64,000 nt of DNA from Methylocaldum szegediense (lineage in GTDB: Bacteria; Pseudomonadota; Gammaproteobacteria; Methylococcales; Methylococcaceae): the NCBI RefSeq assembly GCF_949769195.1, contig NZ_OX458333.1:2232001-2296000 (forward strand), read 5' to 3'. Under the pieces are notes generated by a model. That model saw only the letters and a program-made list of their open reading frames with translations, was not told the DNA's origin and made no database searches. The first letter of the stretch is position 1, and every line of letters begins with the position of its first letter. The position numbers and the translations under genes were made by a program. Of this stretch, positions 1 through 9,005 are shown piece after piece.

Positions 1-33
1 GGCGATGTTCTCGAAATCGCAGAACAAGGCCAT
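1..33 (-). CDS. NYN/LabA-like (DUF88) domain protein, N-terminus only
   Basis: Only the first 11 codons are in the window, read leftwards from an ATG at 33: M-A-L-F-C-D-F-E-N-I-A. The 'FxDFENI' start is typical of NYN-domain (PIN-like nuclease, LabA/DUF88) proteins, where the first Asp belongs to the metal-binding acidic cluster. It lies 10 bp downstream of the stop of the pseudouridine synthase gene on the same strand, so the two may be co-transcribed. The rest of the gene is off the left edge, so the call rests on a very short sequence. Confidence 0.55.
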   Translation of the reverse strand, partial: MALFCDFENIA

Positions 34-43
34 GATTTGAGTC

Positions 44-817
44 TTAGGTGTGTGAGTCATAGATTGTTTTGTCGGAATGGCCGGGGTCGGGGACCTCGTC
101 TAAGACGTCGCCCCAGCCGAGATTGTCCACGATGCGCCGAAAAGAATCATCCAGAGGCGCTTCCAACCGGAGCCTCTCGCCCGTATCGGGATGAGCGAAC
201 GCCAGGCTGGTCGCGCTGAGCAGCAAGCGACGGCAGCCGAAATGGGTTCTAAAAAATGCGTTGTGGCGCCCGTCGCCGTGGCTGGTATCGCCCACGACCG
301 GATGGAAGATATGCTTCATGTGGCGCCTGATTTGGTGTTTTCGCCCGGTTTTGGGCGAAACCCGCAGCAGCGAATAGCGGGCGGTCGGGTAGCGGCCCAC
401 CGCGAACGGCAGTTCGGCAATCCCCAGCCGGCGGTAGTGCGTTACGGCCGGCTGAGCCGGTTTATCCCGCAGCGCCTTGTTGTCGGTCATCCGGTCGAGC
501 TGCTCTTCCAGCGCGTAATCGATGGTGCCGGCTTCGTCCGTATAGCCGCGAACCACCGCAAGGTACGTCTTTTCGACAGCACCCTCGGCGAACAATTTCG
601 TCATCCGCCGGGCGGTATCCTGATCGAGCGCGAACACCAGAATGCCTGACGTCGGCTTGTCCAGGCGATGCACCGGATACACCCGGCGGCCCAGCTGATC
701 CCGAACGATTTGCAAGGCATACCGGGTTTCGTGGTGGTCGATCGCGCTGCGGTGAACGAGCAGGCCGGCGGGCTTGTTCACCGCAACCAGCGTGTCGTCC
801 CGATAGAGAATATCCAT
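44..817 (-). CDS. truC: RluA-family pseudouridine synthase, TruC-like
   Basis: This is a 257-residue enzyme that would convert uridine to pseudouridine in RNA, by family resemblance U65 of tRNA (TruC). It has the RluA signature V-H-R-L-D-K-P-T-S-G near residue 50, in which the Asp is the catalytic nucleophile. The typical N-terminus (ILYRDDTLVAVNKPAGLLVH) and the later K-T-G-R-K-H-Q-I-R-R-H block are also present. There is no S4 domain, as expected for TruC. The length fits the family. The ATG at 817 begins the conserved N-terminal strand. The TruC versus RluA assignment is from resemblance only. Confidence 0.85.
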   Translation of the reverse strand: MDILYRDDTLVAVNKPAGLLVHRSAIDHHETRYALQIVRDQLGRRVYPVHRLDKPTSGILVFALDQDTARRMTKLFAEGAVEKTYLAVVRGYTDEAGTIDYALEEQLDRMTDNKALRDKPAQPAVTHYRRLGIAELPFAVGRYPTARYSLLRVSPKTGRKHQIRRHMKHIFHPVVGDTSHGDGRHNAFFRTHFGCRRLLLSATSLAFAHPDTGERLRLEAPLDDSFRRIVDNLGWGDVLDEVPDPGHSDKTIYDSHT

Positions 818-881
818 GTCTTAGTTGCCGCCTAGAGACCGCGGCGCGCGAAACGCGGCAAGAACTGTCCCGCCCCGATGC

Positions 882-1796
882 TCAATGCCACGGCTCCACC
901 GTGTAACGCACGCAAAGACGGTGGGTCGCGCCCGGCGCGATCGTCACCACGTTGTCCGCGACATTGCCGCTTTCCACGCAAACCATACCGAGATAACCGT
1001 CCTGATCGAAATCGCCCAATGCCTTGGCCTTCTCCGCCCACGGATTCCACACTACCGTGGAGCGGCTACCCCGCTTGGTGATCCGGATACGGCGATTCAA
1101 GCCGGGATCGGCGATCACGCAGTCATCGACGGATTCGAGATAGACCCGATCGGTTTCCCCGGTGAAAACGACGGCTCCCGACTGCCGTTTGCGCTTGCCC
1201 CCGTCCGCCTTGTCGATATAGGAGCAGCCGTCTAGGCCGTGAATCGTGATCCGGCGAACATCGCTCACCTGAAAATAGGTATGCAGGGCTTCCCCGACGG
1301 TGACGGGTACGGGTCCGTCGTTCTGCGTCACCAATTCCATCTCCAGAGCCGTGCCGATGGTCATGTAAAGCTCCAGCGGCGTCGAATGGGGCCACAGCGC
1401 GTAGCTCTCGTCGCTCCGTATCAGGCGAAAACCGAGACGGTTCGAACCGTTTTCCAGCGCCTGCACCTCGATCACCTCCCACAGGCTGGTTCGTGCGAAA
1501 CCGTGCGCGGGGAGAGAGGGCTCGGCCGGATGGGGTCCGAACCAGGGCCAACACACCGGCACGCCGCCGCGGATCGATTCTCCCGGCCCGAACCTCGCAT
1601 TCGGCGATAGCCAAACGACCAATTCCTCGCCGTGCGGCGCCCAGCTGATCAAGTGCCCCCCTTGCAGAGCGATGCTCGCCATGGCGAGGCCGTTGCTGAC
1701 GTCGATAATCCCCTGCCCTTTGGGACCCTCCTTAAAGACGACTTCGCCGGTAATGCCGAAGTGCCGGTTCAGGCAGGAAATATCGTTCGGGTCCAT
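882..1796 (-). CDS. D-hexose-6-phosphate mutarotase (YeaD-like)
   Basis: A 304-residue aldose-1-epimerase-like protein of the YeaD/glucose-6-phosphate 1-epimerase group, which interconverts anomers of hexose 6-phosphates in the cytoplasm. Visible family blocks are GGHLISWAPHG, the ESIRGGVPVCWPWFGPH segment with the substrate-binding Arg and His, HGFAR, and GEALHTYF with a catalytic-type His. ATG 1796 was chosen because a strong AGGAGG Shine-Dalgarno sequence lies just upstream. The open frame extends to 1880 but that extension has no family similarity. It appears monocistronic. Confidence 0.85.
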   Translation of the reverse strand: MDPNDISCLNRHFGITGEVVFKEGPKGQGIIDVSNGLAMASIALQGGHLISWAPHGEELVVWLSPNARFGPGESIRGGVPVCWPWFGPHPAEPSLPAHGFARTSLWEVIEVQALENGSNRLGFRLIRSDESYALWPHSTPLELYMTIGTALEMELVTQNDGPVPVTVGEALHTYFQVSDVRRITIHGLDGCSYIDKADGGKRKRQSGAVVFTGETDRVYLESVDDCVIADPGLNRRIRITKRGSRSTVVWNPWAEKAKALGDFDQDGYLGMVCVESGNVADNVVTIAPGATHRLCVRYTVEPWH

Positions 1797-2153
1797 ATAT
1801 CCTCCTGTCGGAGTTAGGAAATCGAGAAAAGGCTTATTCATTAGACAAGTCTCATCAAACGCAAATCGGATCGAGGACACGGCGTTCCGGGGGGCTTCGG
1901 GACCGATCGGCAGTTCGTTCCGATGACCGCCCGCTCACCGGGGGCGACTTTATTGCAAAAGCGCGTCATTAATGCAACCGATGTCACTTTTTTGCGGAAA
2001 ATCAGATGTAGCCGAAGATGATGGGCACGGCCCACCGGCCTTTGCCCGACCTGCAATGCTGCCGATGGCGGCTCGGCAATCCCTTGCCGCCAAAATGGCG
2101 TCATTTGCGACTAAAATGGACCTTCCGAATCCATCAGCCCCATCGCCGAACTC
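1797..2153. other. Intergenic region without a recognised gene
   Basis: About 357 bases between the divergent mutarotase gene (minus) and the YcgN gene (plus). It should hold both promoters. I see no convincing ORF, RNA or repeat in it. Confidence 0.4.
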
Positions 2154-2585
2154 ATGAAACCCCCCTTCTGGCGCGAAAAATCACTGGCCGAGATGTCAGA
2201 ACAGGAATGGGAGTCCCTGTGCGACGGGTGCGGGAAATGCTGTCTGCACAAAATCGAGGACGAAGATACCGGCGAATTGTTCTTCACCAGCGTGGCGTGC
2301 CGACTGCTCGACATCGAAGCTTGCCGCTGTACGCATTACGCGCGGCGCACGGCACTGGTCCCTGAATGCCTGAACCTGCGTGCCGGTTTCACGCAATACC
2401 ACTGGCTTCCGTCCACCTGCGCCTACCGTCTACTGGCCGAAGGCAAAGACCTGCCTCCCTGGCACCATCTGGTCTCTAATGACCCCGAAGCAGTGCACGA
2501 TGCCGGGGTTTCCGTACGCCGCTATGCGATACCGGAAACCGAGGTGGATGACGTGGAAGATCACGTGATCGAATGGATGGATTGA
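2154..2585 (+). CDS. YcgN-family (UPF0260) cysteine-cluster protein
   Basis: A 143-residue protein of the YcgN/UPF0260 family, related to YkgJ-type 'zinc- or iron-chelating' cysteine-cluster proteins. The CDGCGKCC motif near residue 24 and further cysteines ([28 protein letters not shown]) can bind a metal or Fe-S centre. The biochemical role of the family is not established. The length matches the family. It is followed by convergent genes, so it is probably transcribed alone. Confidence 0.85.
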   Translation: MKPPFWREKSLAEMSEQEWESLCDGCGKCCLHKIEDEDTGELFFTSVACRLLDIEACRCTHYARRTALVPECLNLRAGFTQYHWLPSTCAYRLLAEGKDLPPWHHLVSNDPEAVHDAGVSVRRYAIPETEVDDVEDHVIEWMD

Positions 2586-2729
2586 ATAGGAAGGCGCAGC
2601 CCCGCCGAATTGCTTCCCATGAATGCCTTTACTGGCCGTGCATCCACCGGAGAAACGCGGCACAAGTCCGCAAGCTCTGTAGGCCGGTCAAGACTCGATC
2701 CGGCAGGATTTGAAACCTTGCTCCTCGCA

Positions 2730-2773
2730 CCGGGACAAGTCCTCCGTCGATGTCTCGGGCGGACTTGTCCCGG
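2730..2773. terminator. Perfect 13-bp inverted repeat between convergent genes
   Basis: CCGGGACAAGTCC (2730-2742) and GGACTTGTCCCGG (2761-2773) form a perfect 13-bp stem around an 18-nt loop. It lies between the plus-strand ycgN-like gene and the minus-strand DUF3617-like gene, which fits a bidirectional terminator or REP-type hairpin. No long T-run follows on either side, so a rho-independent terminator is not certain. Confidence 0.5.
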
Positions 2774-2792
2774 CCCACAATTTGAATCCGTT

Positions 2793-3431
2793 TTACTCGC
2801 ACATACCTTTGAGCTGAGCCAGCGATTGCGCCATCTGCTGCTCGCAGCTTTGGCGGGCCGCTCCCTTCGAACCGGCGCATGCGGTGTTCGGGTCCAACCG
2901 CGACATTTGCGACTTCATCGCCTTACAGACTTCGCTGTCCTTACCGAAACGGAAGGCCGGCTGTCCGCCGTTTGCTGAACAAGGCCCGTCGTACGTATAG
3001 CGGGATGTCATGGCGAACGAGCCTTCCGGGTTCTCGCCGCCGGCTTCGATCAAGAATGTATGCGGTCCCTCGCGGGTTATGGTGCTGTGGTACACGCCAC
3101 CGCCTTTGCAGGTGGTCTCGTAAACGGCGCGATCATCCTTGTTTTCGATGAGCTTGCCGCGGCAGGAATCGGCGCCTTGCCGCTGTTCGGCCTTCTTGGC
3201 CATTTCCATGAGGCTGTCCATGCACATCGTCACGCTCTGGGGCATCCTGCCTGTAGCCTCGCCGCCTTGCCCGCTGTCGAATTTTAAAATCTCCATGCGC
3301 CATTGGCCTTTTTGGGCTGGAGCATCACGAAACACTTTGGGCATTTCTTTTTCGGAAGCCGCAAACGCAGAGCCGCCCATCACCCCAAAAAGCGCCGCGA
3401 CCGCCGCGACTGATCGACCGATTTTGTTCAC
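2793..3431 (-). CDS. Exported DUF3617-like protein
   Basis: A 212-residue exported protein of unknown function. It starts with a clear signal peptide (NKIGRSVAAVAALFGVMGGSAFA). The mature part has the DUF3617 look: 'GQWRMEILKFDSG', then 'VTMCMDSLMEMAKKA', and many cysteines likely to pair in the periplasm (MCMD, DSCRG, TTCKGG, GPCS, EVCKAM, TACAG, QSCEQQ, GMCE). I chose GTG at 3431 because it begins the signal peptide and has GGAG about 8 bases upstream. The longer open frame to 3473 has no signal-like start. Confidence 0.7.
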   Translation of the reverse strand: MNKIGRSVAAVAALFGVMGGSAFAASEKEMPKVFRDAPAQKGQWRMEILKFDSGQGGEATGRMPQSVTMCMDSLMEMAKKAEQRQGADSCRGKLIENKDDRAVYETTCKGGGVYHSTITREGPHTFLIEAGGENPEGSFAMTSRYTYDGPCSANGGQPAFRFGKDSEVCKAMKSQMSRLDPNTACAGSKGAARQSCEQQMAQSLAQLKGMCE

Positions 3432-3528
3432 ATAAGTCTCCGGTTGAAAAGTTTTTACCGAGAACGCCGGCAAGCGATGACGCTTCTGTTCCGGCTCGCT
3501 GAAAGCTTAGCCGAGTTCCGCCCACGGC

Positions 3529-4887
3529 CTAAAGCGACTCGATAAACCGCAGCAATGCCTGCCGGTCCGATTTCCCGAGCCCTTTCACCCGATCCCGCGC
3601 GATGCCAGCTTCGCCGCCGTGCCATAACACGGCTTCCAGGACATTGCGGGCACGACCGTCGTGGAGAAAGGTGGTGTGTTCGGCGATGCTCGCAGCCAAA
3701 CCGATACCCCACAAAGGCGCTGTGCGCCATTCGCGCGGGCCTGCCTGGAAATCTGGCCGCCTGTCCGCGAGACCCTCGCCCATATCGTGGACCAGAAGAT
3801 CGGTGTAGGGGTGAATCGTCTGGTTCGACAGCTCCGGCAGCGGCGCAAAACCAGCGGTTTGGAGCGTTTCGATATGGCACTCGTTGCAGCCGATCTCGCG
3901 AAAGAGGGATTCGCCGCGTACGACCTCGGGATCATCCGGGTTTCGTCGCGCGGGCACTGCAAGGCTCCGGACATAAAGCACCACGGCATCGAACTGTTCC
4001 GGCGTGAGTTCCGGACGGTGGGCGGAGGGCGCCATGCGGCAGTCTTTCTGCATCGCCGAGCAATTCTCCTCGGGAGACGAAGGCGAGGTAATGCCCATAT
4101 CGCCCAGGAAGGCGCCGGCGATTTGCTGCGGAAGATTCGGCATGTTGGCCTTGTGCCCGAAACGGCCGATCGCAACCCGCCCGCCTACCGCATCCCACAC
4201 CCGATTGACGTGGCCCACGATGCCGTCCCGCTTGCAGCGGCGTTCCAAATCCAGCAGGGTCTCATCACTCACCGCTTCGAGCAGTCCCAGCCCAAACACC
4301 GCTGGTCCGACGCGGGCCGATGTGAGCACATCATCTCCCAAGGGTCCGTAGCGGAGTTCGCTCAGAACGATCTTGGGTTTTCGTAGAAAAACCGTTTCCC
4401 CGTCCGCCAGCGTAACGGCAAATTCCTCGTACTCGATGGAAACCTTGCCTTCCTCCGCCACGCCTGGAATGCCATGGTTTTGCAGTTGATCGCCGTATAC
4501 CGGATGCGGCCGCGGCCCGCCGTTTTCGGACCGGCCCGGCACGCTCAACCGGATCAGCAGCCCGCCGGCGTCGTCGTCCGGGCCGTCCGGCGGCTTGCCA
4601 CGCGCGTTCTTGAGATGGCAGGCGGCGCACGAAATCCGGTTGTACAACGGCCCGAGTCCGGCAATCTCGATTTCTTCGGCAGGGGGAATGACCCAGCTTT
4701 GGCGGAACAGCGCGCGCCCTTTGAAGAACTCCGGCAATCGTTCCAGATTCAGCGCAGGGCTCGGCCGGGAATAAGCCTCACGCGTAGTATCCATCACGGA
4801 GGAACTGCCACCGGACAAAATATCCGCGGCACCCGCCGCTGAAGCCGCTCCAAACGATAGCGCAAGAACGAGTGAAAAACACTTCAC
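3529..4887 (-). CDS. Di-heme c-type cytochrome / di-heme oxidoreductase family protein
   Basis: A 452-residue exported protein with two CxxCH haem-binding motifs, CAACH near residue 85 and CNECH near residue 330. It resembles the putative thiol oxidoreductase / di-heme oxidoreductase (DHOR) family. A signal peptide (KCFSLVLALSFGAASAAGA) follows a GTG start at 4887, which overlaps the TGA of the upstream binding-protein gene (GTGA), so the two are translationally coupled. The C-terminal TAPLWGIGLAASIAEHTTFLHDGRA block is typical of di-heme peroxidase-like proteins. It probably acts in the periplasm. Its link to metal uptake is inferred only from sharing an operon with a TonB receptor. Confidence 0.8.
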   Translation of the reverse strand: MKCFSLVLALSFGAASAAGAADILSGGSSSVMDTTREAYSRPSPALNLERLPEFFKGRALFRQSWVIPPAEEIEIAGLGPLYNRISCAACHLKNARGKPPDGPDDDAGGLLIRLSVPGRSENGGPRPHPVYGDQLQNHGIPGVAEEGKVSIEYEEFAVTLADGETVFLRKPKIVLSELRYGPLGDDVLTSARVGPAVFGLGLLEAVSDETLLDLERRCKRDGIVGHVNRVWDAVGGRVAIGRFGHKANMPNLPQQIAGAFLGDMGITSPSSPEENCSAMQKDCRMAPSAHRPELTPEQFDAVVLYVRSLAVPARRNPDDPEVVRGESLFREIGCNECHIETLQTAGFAPLPELSNQTIHPYTDLLVHDMGEGLADRRPDFQAGPREWRTAPLWGIGLAASIAEHTTFLHDGRARNVLEAVLWHGGEAGIARDRVKGLGKSDRQALLRFIESL

Positions 4888-6212
4888 GCGCCGCCTCCTT
4901 GTCCGGCTGCGGTCAGTACCTCGCGTGCTAGGCGTTCGGCTTCGGCGGCGTTGCGCTCTATAGCTTCCTGCCAGGCGGACTTTGCCGCGTCGACACCGTG
5001 CTGAGCATCGCCGTGTTCGGGCCGAGGCTTGAATTGAGTTTTCAACGCTTCGGCTGCCGATTCGGAGACGGGAACGCTGCCCGCCAATGCCCGCGCCCTC
5101 GCCGTTTTCTCCAGCATATCGGCTTTTCCTAGCCGTTTCGCTTCCGCTTCGGCCCGACGCACCAAGGCCCACAGGGACTTCAGCCGCTCGTGCCGGTTCG
5201 CGATGACGGCATCGAAAAGCGCACTGACCAGAGGCAGGCGAGCGAGATTTCGCGCTGCGTCATAAGCGAAGCCGTTTCCCGCTTGTTCGAACGGGCGGAA
5301 ATACCCAGCAGGAGCGGATCGGTACACGTCCGGCCGGACCGGCAGCTTTCGAATATCCGGGTGGAACAGGATCGCTTGCCCCTCCTTGGATAACAGAAAT
5401 TCCACAAATGCCTTGGCTGCTTCGGTCTTTCCGCTCGATGCCGTAATCGCGACATGGGCCGGCGAGTAGCCGACCCGATCGGGATAGGCAAAGGACAGAG
5501 GTGCCCCGTTCGCGATCGCCGAAGCGAAGAAAAAGTCCAAAGACACGGCAATGCCTTTCTTTCCGCTCGCGAGAACGTCGGTCAGGAACGGTCCGCCGGC
5601 CGCGAACAATTCGCTATTGGCGGCGATTTCGCTCAAGAGCGCCCAGCCTTTATCCCAGCCGTAGGCTTCGAGCACCAGGTCCGCCAGCATCGGCGCGAAA
5701 CCCACCTTGGACGGAATCGGAAAGAGCAGATGGCCCTCGAACTCAGGCCTGGCCAGATCCTCCCAGGTTTTCGGAGCCGGCAAAGAATGCCGGCGGAGAT
5801 ACTCGGGATTGAGCCCGAAGCCGTAACCGGCCATCTCGGTCGCGGCGAAATAGCCCTCGGGATCGGCAATCGGAGCCTCGCCCACCCGTCCCGGAACAGC
5901 GGCCCGATCGGCGGCCAGCTTCCGCCAGGCATGCTCGGCCTTCAGAGCCAGAAAGTTGGCATAAGCGGCGGACCAGTAGACGTCCACACCGCCCTGCCGA
6001 GTTTGCCGGAGATAAGGCAGGGCGTCGCGCGGCATGCGCCAAAGGATCTCGAGATCGATGTCCGGCCGGACCTTCTTAAACGCGGCCTGATAACGGGAAA
6101 CCACGTCCTCGGGATAGGCGGTCAGCACGACCAGCCGTTCGGCGGCATCGGCCGTGCTCAACATCAGCCCGAATGCGAGATTAAGAACGAAGAGGAATCG
6201 AGTTCTGATCAC
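4884..6212 (-). CDS. Periplasmic substrate-binding protein (ABC type, iron/anion-like)
   Basis: A 442-residue family-1/6-type extracellular solute-binding protein. It has a signal peptide (LFVLNLAFGLMLSTADA) and the fold-typical blocks 'VVLTAYPEDVVSRYQAAFKKVRPDI', 'GVDVYWSAAYANF', 'FGLNPEYL...PKTWEDL' and 'AKAFVEFLLSKEGQ'. Such proteins carry Fe(III), thiamine or oxyanions. A long charged C-terminal helical tail (about 340-442) is unusual. It lies between a TonB receptor and a di-heme cytochrome with tight spacing and no permease or ATPase beside it. The substrate is unknown. A ModE-like site upstream of the operon makes a molybdenum role possible, while iron or lanthanide are alternatives. 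Confidence 0.75.
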   Translation of the reverse strand: MIRTRFLFVLNLAFGLMLSTADAAERLVVLTAYPEDVVSRYQAAFKKVRPDIDLEILWRMPRDALPYLRQTRQGGVDVYWSAAYANFLALKAEHAWRKLAADRAAVPGRVGEAPIADPEGYFAATEMAGYGFGLNPEYLRRHSLPAPKTWEDLARPEFEGHLLFPIPSKVGFAPMLADLVLEAYGWDKGWALLSEIAANSELFAAGGPFLTDVLASGKKGIAVSLDFFFASAIANGAPLSFAYPDRVGYSPAHVAITASSGKTEAAKAFVEFLLSKEGQAILFHPDIRKLPVRPDVYRSAPAGYFRPFEQAGNGFAYDAARNLARLPLVSALFDAVIANRHERLKSLWALVRRAEAEAKRLGKADMLEKTARARALAGSVPVSESAAEALKTQFKPRPEHGDAQHGVDAAKSAWQEAIERNAAEAERLAREVLTAAGQGGGA

Positions 6213-6228
6213 TGCCGTACCCTCCTGC

Positions 6229-8253
6229 TCAAAACCTGAAATTGGCGTTCATGAAGTAAGTACGGCCCGGTTCCGGGAATCCCTCCTCGTAGACGTAGTT
6301 TTCGTCGGACACATTGTTCACCCCGAACTCCGCGTCCAGGTCCTTGCGCACCAGCCACACCGCCTTGAGATTTCCGATGAGGAAGGCGTCCGCCTGACGC
6401 CGGCCGTCGGAACTACTGAAGCGGCTGGAGTTGTACTCGGTGCTGGCGATGAACCGGGTGTACTGCCAGGGTGTGTATTCGAGATACGCAAAAACCTTGT
6501 GCTTGGGCGTATCGAGCGGCCGGATATTGGGATTGGTCCGGTTGTTGCGGTCCAGGAAGGTGTAGTTGGCGTGCAGCTTTAAGGTGTCGTCCAGCGTATA
6601 GGTCGCGAACGCCTCGTAGCCGAGATGCTCGGCCTTCCCGATGTTCTGCAGCTGAAAACAGGGCGGACGGCTGCAAGCAGTGGGCGCGATGGTGACGCTT
6701 TCGATGGCGTTGGAAATGTCGCTGTAGAAAAAGCTCGCGCCGAACTCTACCGGTCCTTGCCGGCTGTCGAAGCCCAGCTCGTAGTTGAGGGTGTCTTCCG
6801 GCTCCAATTGCGGATTGGGAATTGCCGAACCGAGCCGGAACGAATACCGATCCTTGATGGTCGGAAAGCGGGTTTTCCGGGCCACGAAGGCATGCACCTG
6901 CGTATTGTCGGTCACATCGTAGAACAACCCGCCCTGCCCGTTGATCGCCGAACGGTTGTACAGCGGGAAACGTTCCGATACGCCGCTGGTGAAAGCCCGA
7001 GCCTGGAGCTGGTCCTGACTGTCGTGGCTGACGCCCAGAGAAAGCTTCAGACGGTCGGTGAGGGTGATCGTGTCTTCCAGCCCGTAGGAAAAAAGCTGGT
7101 CGGCGTAGCGTTCGGTCGGCGTTCCCTGGTTGAGGTCGTCGACCTCGCGGTGCACGTCCTGCTTGTAGCTGAAAGAGGCCTTGATCAGATGATCGTCGAG
7201 AATCGTGGTGCCGTACTCGAGGCCGGCGCCAAAGGTGTAATCGTCATATTTGCTGGCGAAAGCGAAAGGCCTTCGTTGCGTGGTATAGGTGGCGTCGTCG
7301 TAGGAGTCGAGCGCATTCTCGAAGGTGTCGTAATAAAGCCGGGTCTTGATGTAATGGTCCTCCAGGAAAGCGGTGCGCGAAACGAAGTACACGCTCTCCT
7401 TGTTCCAGTAGGGCCAGCGCCAGAAACGCGGCGACACGGTCGGATCGGTGCCCGCGTACGGCGGCGTGTCCTTGCGCCCGTTCTGGTTGTAATAGCTGAT
7501 GGCGTACTCGTCGGTGTCGTTGGGCGTATAGCCGAGTTTGAAGCTGCCCTTGTAATCGGTATTCCCGCTGTTGTCTCTTCTGCCGCCGTCTTCGCTCCGG
7601 GTCGGCACGAAATCCTCCGACAGACGGAAAAACTGGCGGTCCAGGTAAGAAAACCCGCCTTGGGCGTACCACGTTCCCTGGTTAGTGCCGATATTGAGGT
7701 GGCCCTGATAGAAGTTGTAGTCGAAATGGCTGTCGAATCCGACGCCGGTACCGACGTTGCCCTCGAGCTTTCGTGTGGGCCTGCGGCTGACCAGGTTGAT
7801 AGCGCCGCCCAGGGTATTGGGTCCGTAGAGCACCGACGAGAACCCTTTACTGACATTGATCTCGCCGATATCGAAGGTGGTGAAGCGGTTAAGGTCCACG
7901 TTGCCGTCGTAGGGCACGTAAACCGGAATGCCGTCGATGAACAGCGGCACCTGGCGTGAATTGAACCCACGCACATAGACCAGGCGTTCGTTGCGCGCCC
8001 CTAGATTTTGCAGGGTGACGCCCGGCAGCATATTGATCGCCGACCCCACGTCGTAACGGTTGAATTTCTGAATGTCGTCGGCGGTGACGGTCTCCACAGT
8101 CGGATTGGTTTCCGACAAGAGATTCGATCCCGAAACCTCCACCACACCGAGCGTGAATACGTTCGCCGTCTCGCCGGCTTTTTCGTCCAGCGCGAACGCT
8201 GCCGTGAACGGTAAAGAAACCCCCAAAAGCACCCACTGATGCTTAAAGTTCAT
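6229..8253 (-). CDS. TonB-dependent outer-membrane receptor
   Basis: A 674-residue TonB-dependent receptor. After a signal peptide (MNFKHQWVLLGVSLPFTAAFA) comes a plug domain: VEVSGSNLLSETNPTVETVTADDIQ, GVTLQNLGARNERLVYVRGFNSRQVPLFIDGIPVYVPYDG, and GFSSVLYGPNTLGGAINLVSRRP. A 22-strand-type beta barrel follows, ending in Phe (MNANFRF). The NPQLEPEDTLNYELGFD and barrel-closing segments are complete. ATG 8253 was chosen for the signal peptide. The frame is open to 8475 but the upstream part is not signal-like. It is the first gene of an operon with a binding protein and a di-heme cytochrome. A ModE-box-like palindrome sits about 95 bp upstream. The ligand is unknown. Confidence 0.9.
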   Translation of the reverse strand: MNFKHQWVLLGVSLPFTAAFALDEKAGETANVFTLGVVEVSGSNLLSETNPTVETVTADDIQKFNRYDVGSAINMLPGVTLQNLGARNERLVYVRGFNSRQVPLFIDGIPVYVPYDGNVDLNRFTTFDIGEINVSKGFSSVLYGPNTLGGAINLVSRRPTRKLEGNVGTGVGFDSHFDYNFYQGHLNIGTNQGTWYAQGGFSYLDRQFFRLSEDFVPTRSEDGGRRDNSGNTDYKGSFKLGYTPNDTDEYAISYYNQNGRKDTPPYAGTDPTVSPRFWRWPYWNKESVYFVSRTAFLEDHYIKTRLYYDTFENALDSYDDATYTTQRRPFAFASKYDDYTFGAGLEYGTTILDDHLIKASFSYKQDVHREVDDLNQGTPTERYADQLFSYGLEDTITLTDRLKLSLGVSHDSQDQLQARAFTSGVSERFPLYNRSAINGQGGLFYDVTDNTQVHAFVARKTRFPTIKDRYSFRLGSAIPNPQLEPEDTLNYELGFDSRQGPVEFGASFFYSDISNAIESVTIAPTACSRPPCFQLQNIGKAEHLGYEAFATYTLDDTLKLHANYTFLDRNNRTNPNIRPLDTPKHKVFAYLEYTPWQYTRFIASTEYNSSRFSSSDGRRQADAFLIGNLKAVWLVRKDLDAEFGVNNVSDENYVYEEGFPEPGRTYFMNANFRF

Positions 8254-8346
8254 AAGCCCCCCTTTGGACTGACAAGACATTTTTTGTGTTCGAACACCGG
8301 CGTTCCGATCGTTGCGGTGTCCATCCGCCCCCAATCGAGACCGATT

Positions 8347-8370
8347 CGATATAGAGTCATATATATACCG
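8347..8370. promoter_or_regulatory. Candidate ModE box upstream of TonB receptor operon
   Basis: CGATATAGA-N6-TATATACCG on the plus strand. Read on the minus strand it is CGGTATATA-N6-TCTATATCG, about 16 of 18 matches to the ModE consensus as I recall it (CGnTATATA-N6-TATATAACG). It lies 94 bp upstream of the minus-strand receptor start at 8253. Binding by ModE is inferred. Confidence 0.5.
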
Positions 8371-8531
8371 ACTAAAGAGCGGAAACGGCAAGGTGCAACC
8401 AAAAACGCGTTCTTCCTGCAAGGTCACACAACTTGCATGCCATACCCCCAATAATCGAAAACGATGAACGATCACAGTCGGTCCGCACCTCGACCCAGCT
8501 CGACGAGTCGTGGCATCTCCGGCAGGTCTTA

Positions 8532-8555
8532 CGCTATAACGTAAAAAACCTAACG
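8532..8555. promoter_or_regulatory. Weak candidate ModE box in divergent intergenic region
   Basis: CGCTATAAC-N6-AACCTAACG has the same 24-bp CG-to-CG span as the other candidate sites, with about 13 of 18 consensus matches. The following AT after the last CG also fits. It lies between the divergent TonB receptor gene (start 8253) and the PEP-CTERM-like gene (start 9006). It is weaker than the others and could be chance. Confidence 0.3.
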
Positions 8556-8872
8556 ATTGAAATTCCGCTGTTTTCGGGCTATGCAGCAGGTTTGCGCCCG
8601 AGCGTCATCCTCGCTGCCCGACGGCAGCGCCTCCGCTTTCTGCTTTAGGCGATTTTTACGGACAAGGTCGAAACGAAGCGCCCCGCCAAGCGGTGAATTC
8701 CTTCCGTAGCACTAAAAATGTGCGAAATGTGCAGCGACAACCCCGAATGTCACAATTGTTGTGCGGTTTTTTCGAAATCGGACGAGTCCATTCATCGCAG
8801 CTAGCCGGTAAGACTTTGATATAACGCGCGCTGTGATATCCGCCATAAAACGGCATGCTTCATGCCTACACT

Positions 8873-8896
8873 CGCTATCAATTATAAGTAATAGCG
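8873..8896. promoter_or_regulatory. Palindromic operator-like site upstream of exported protein gene
   Basis: CGCTATCAA-N6-GTAATAGCG has perfectly symmetrical outer arms (CGCTAT / ATAGCG) and the same 24-bp span as the other ModE-like sites, but inner positions deviate from the consensus. It lies 110 bp upstream of the start of the exported protein at 9006. Confidence 0.35.
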
Positions 8897-9005
8897 AAAG
8901 ACGAGATTTACCGGTTCTTAGGTCGGCTATAGCGGTACGCCGACCGCGACGATCAATCGAGTTGGCCCCCGAATCCGATTCCCCACAACCACATGAGAGA
9001 TCGAC

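Noticed and set aside
6625-7959. A 444-residue open frame antisense to the TonB receptor
   Set aside because: It is a shadow of the receptor's codon bias. It has no domain, signal or ribosome binding site of its own.
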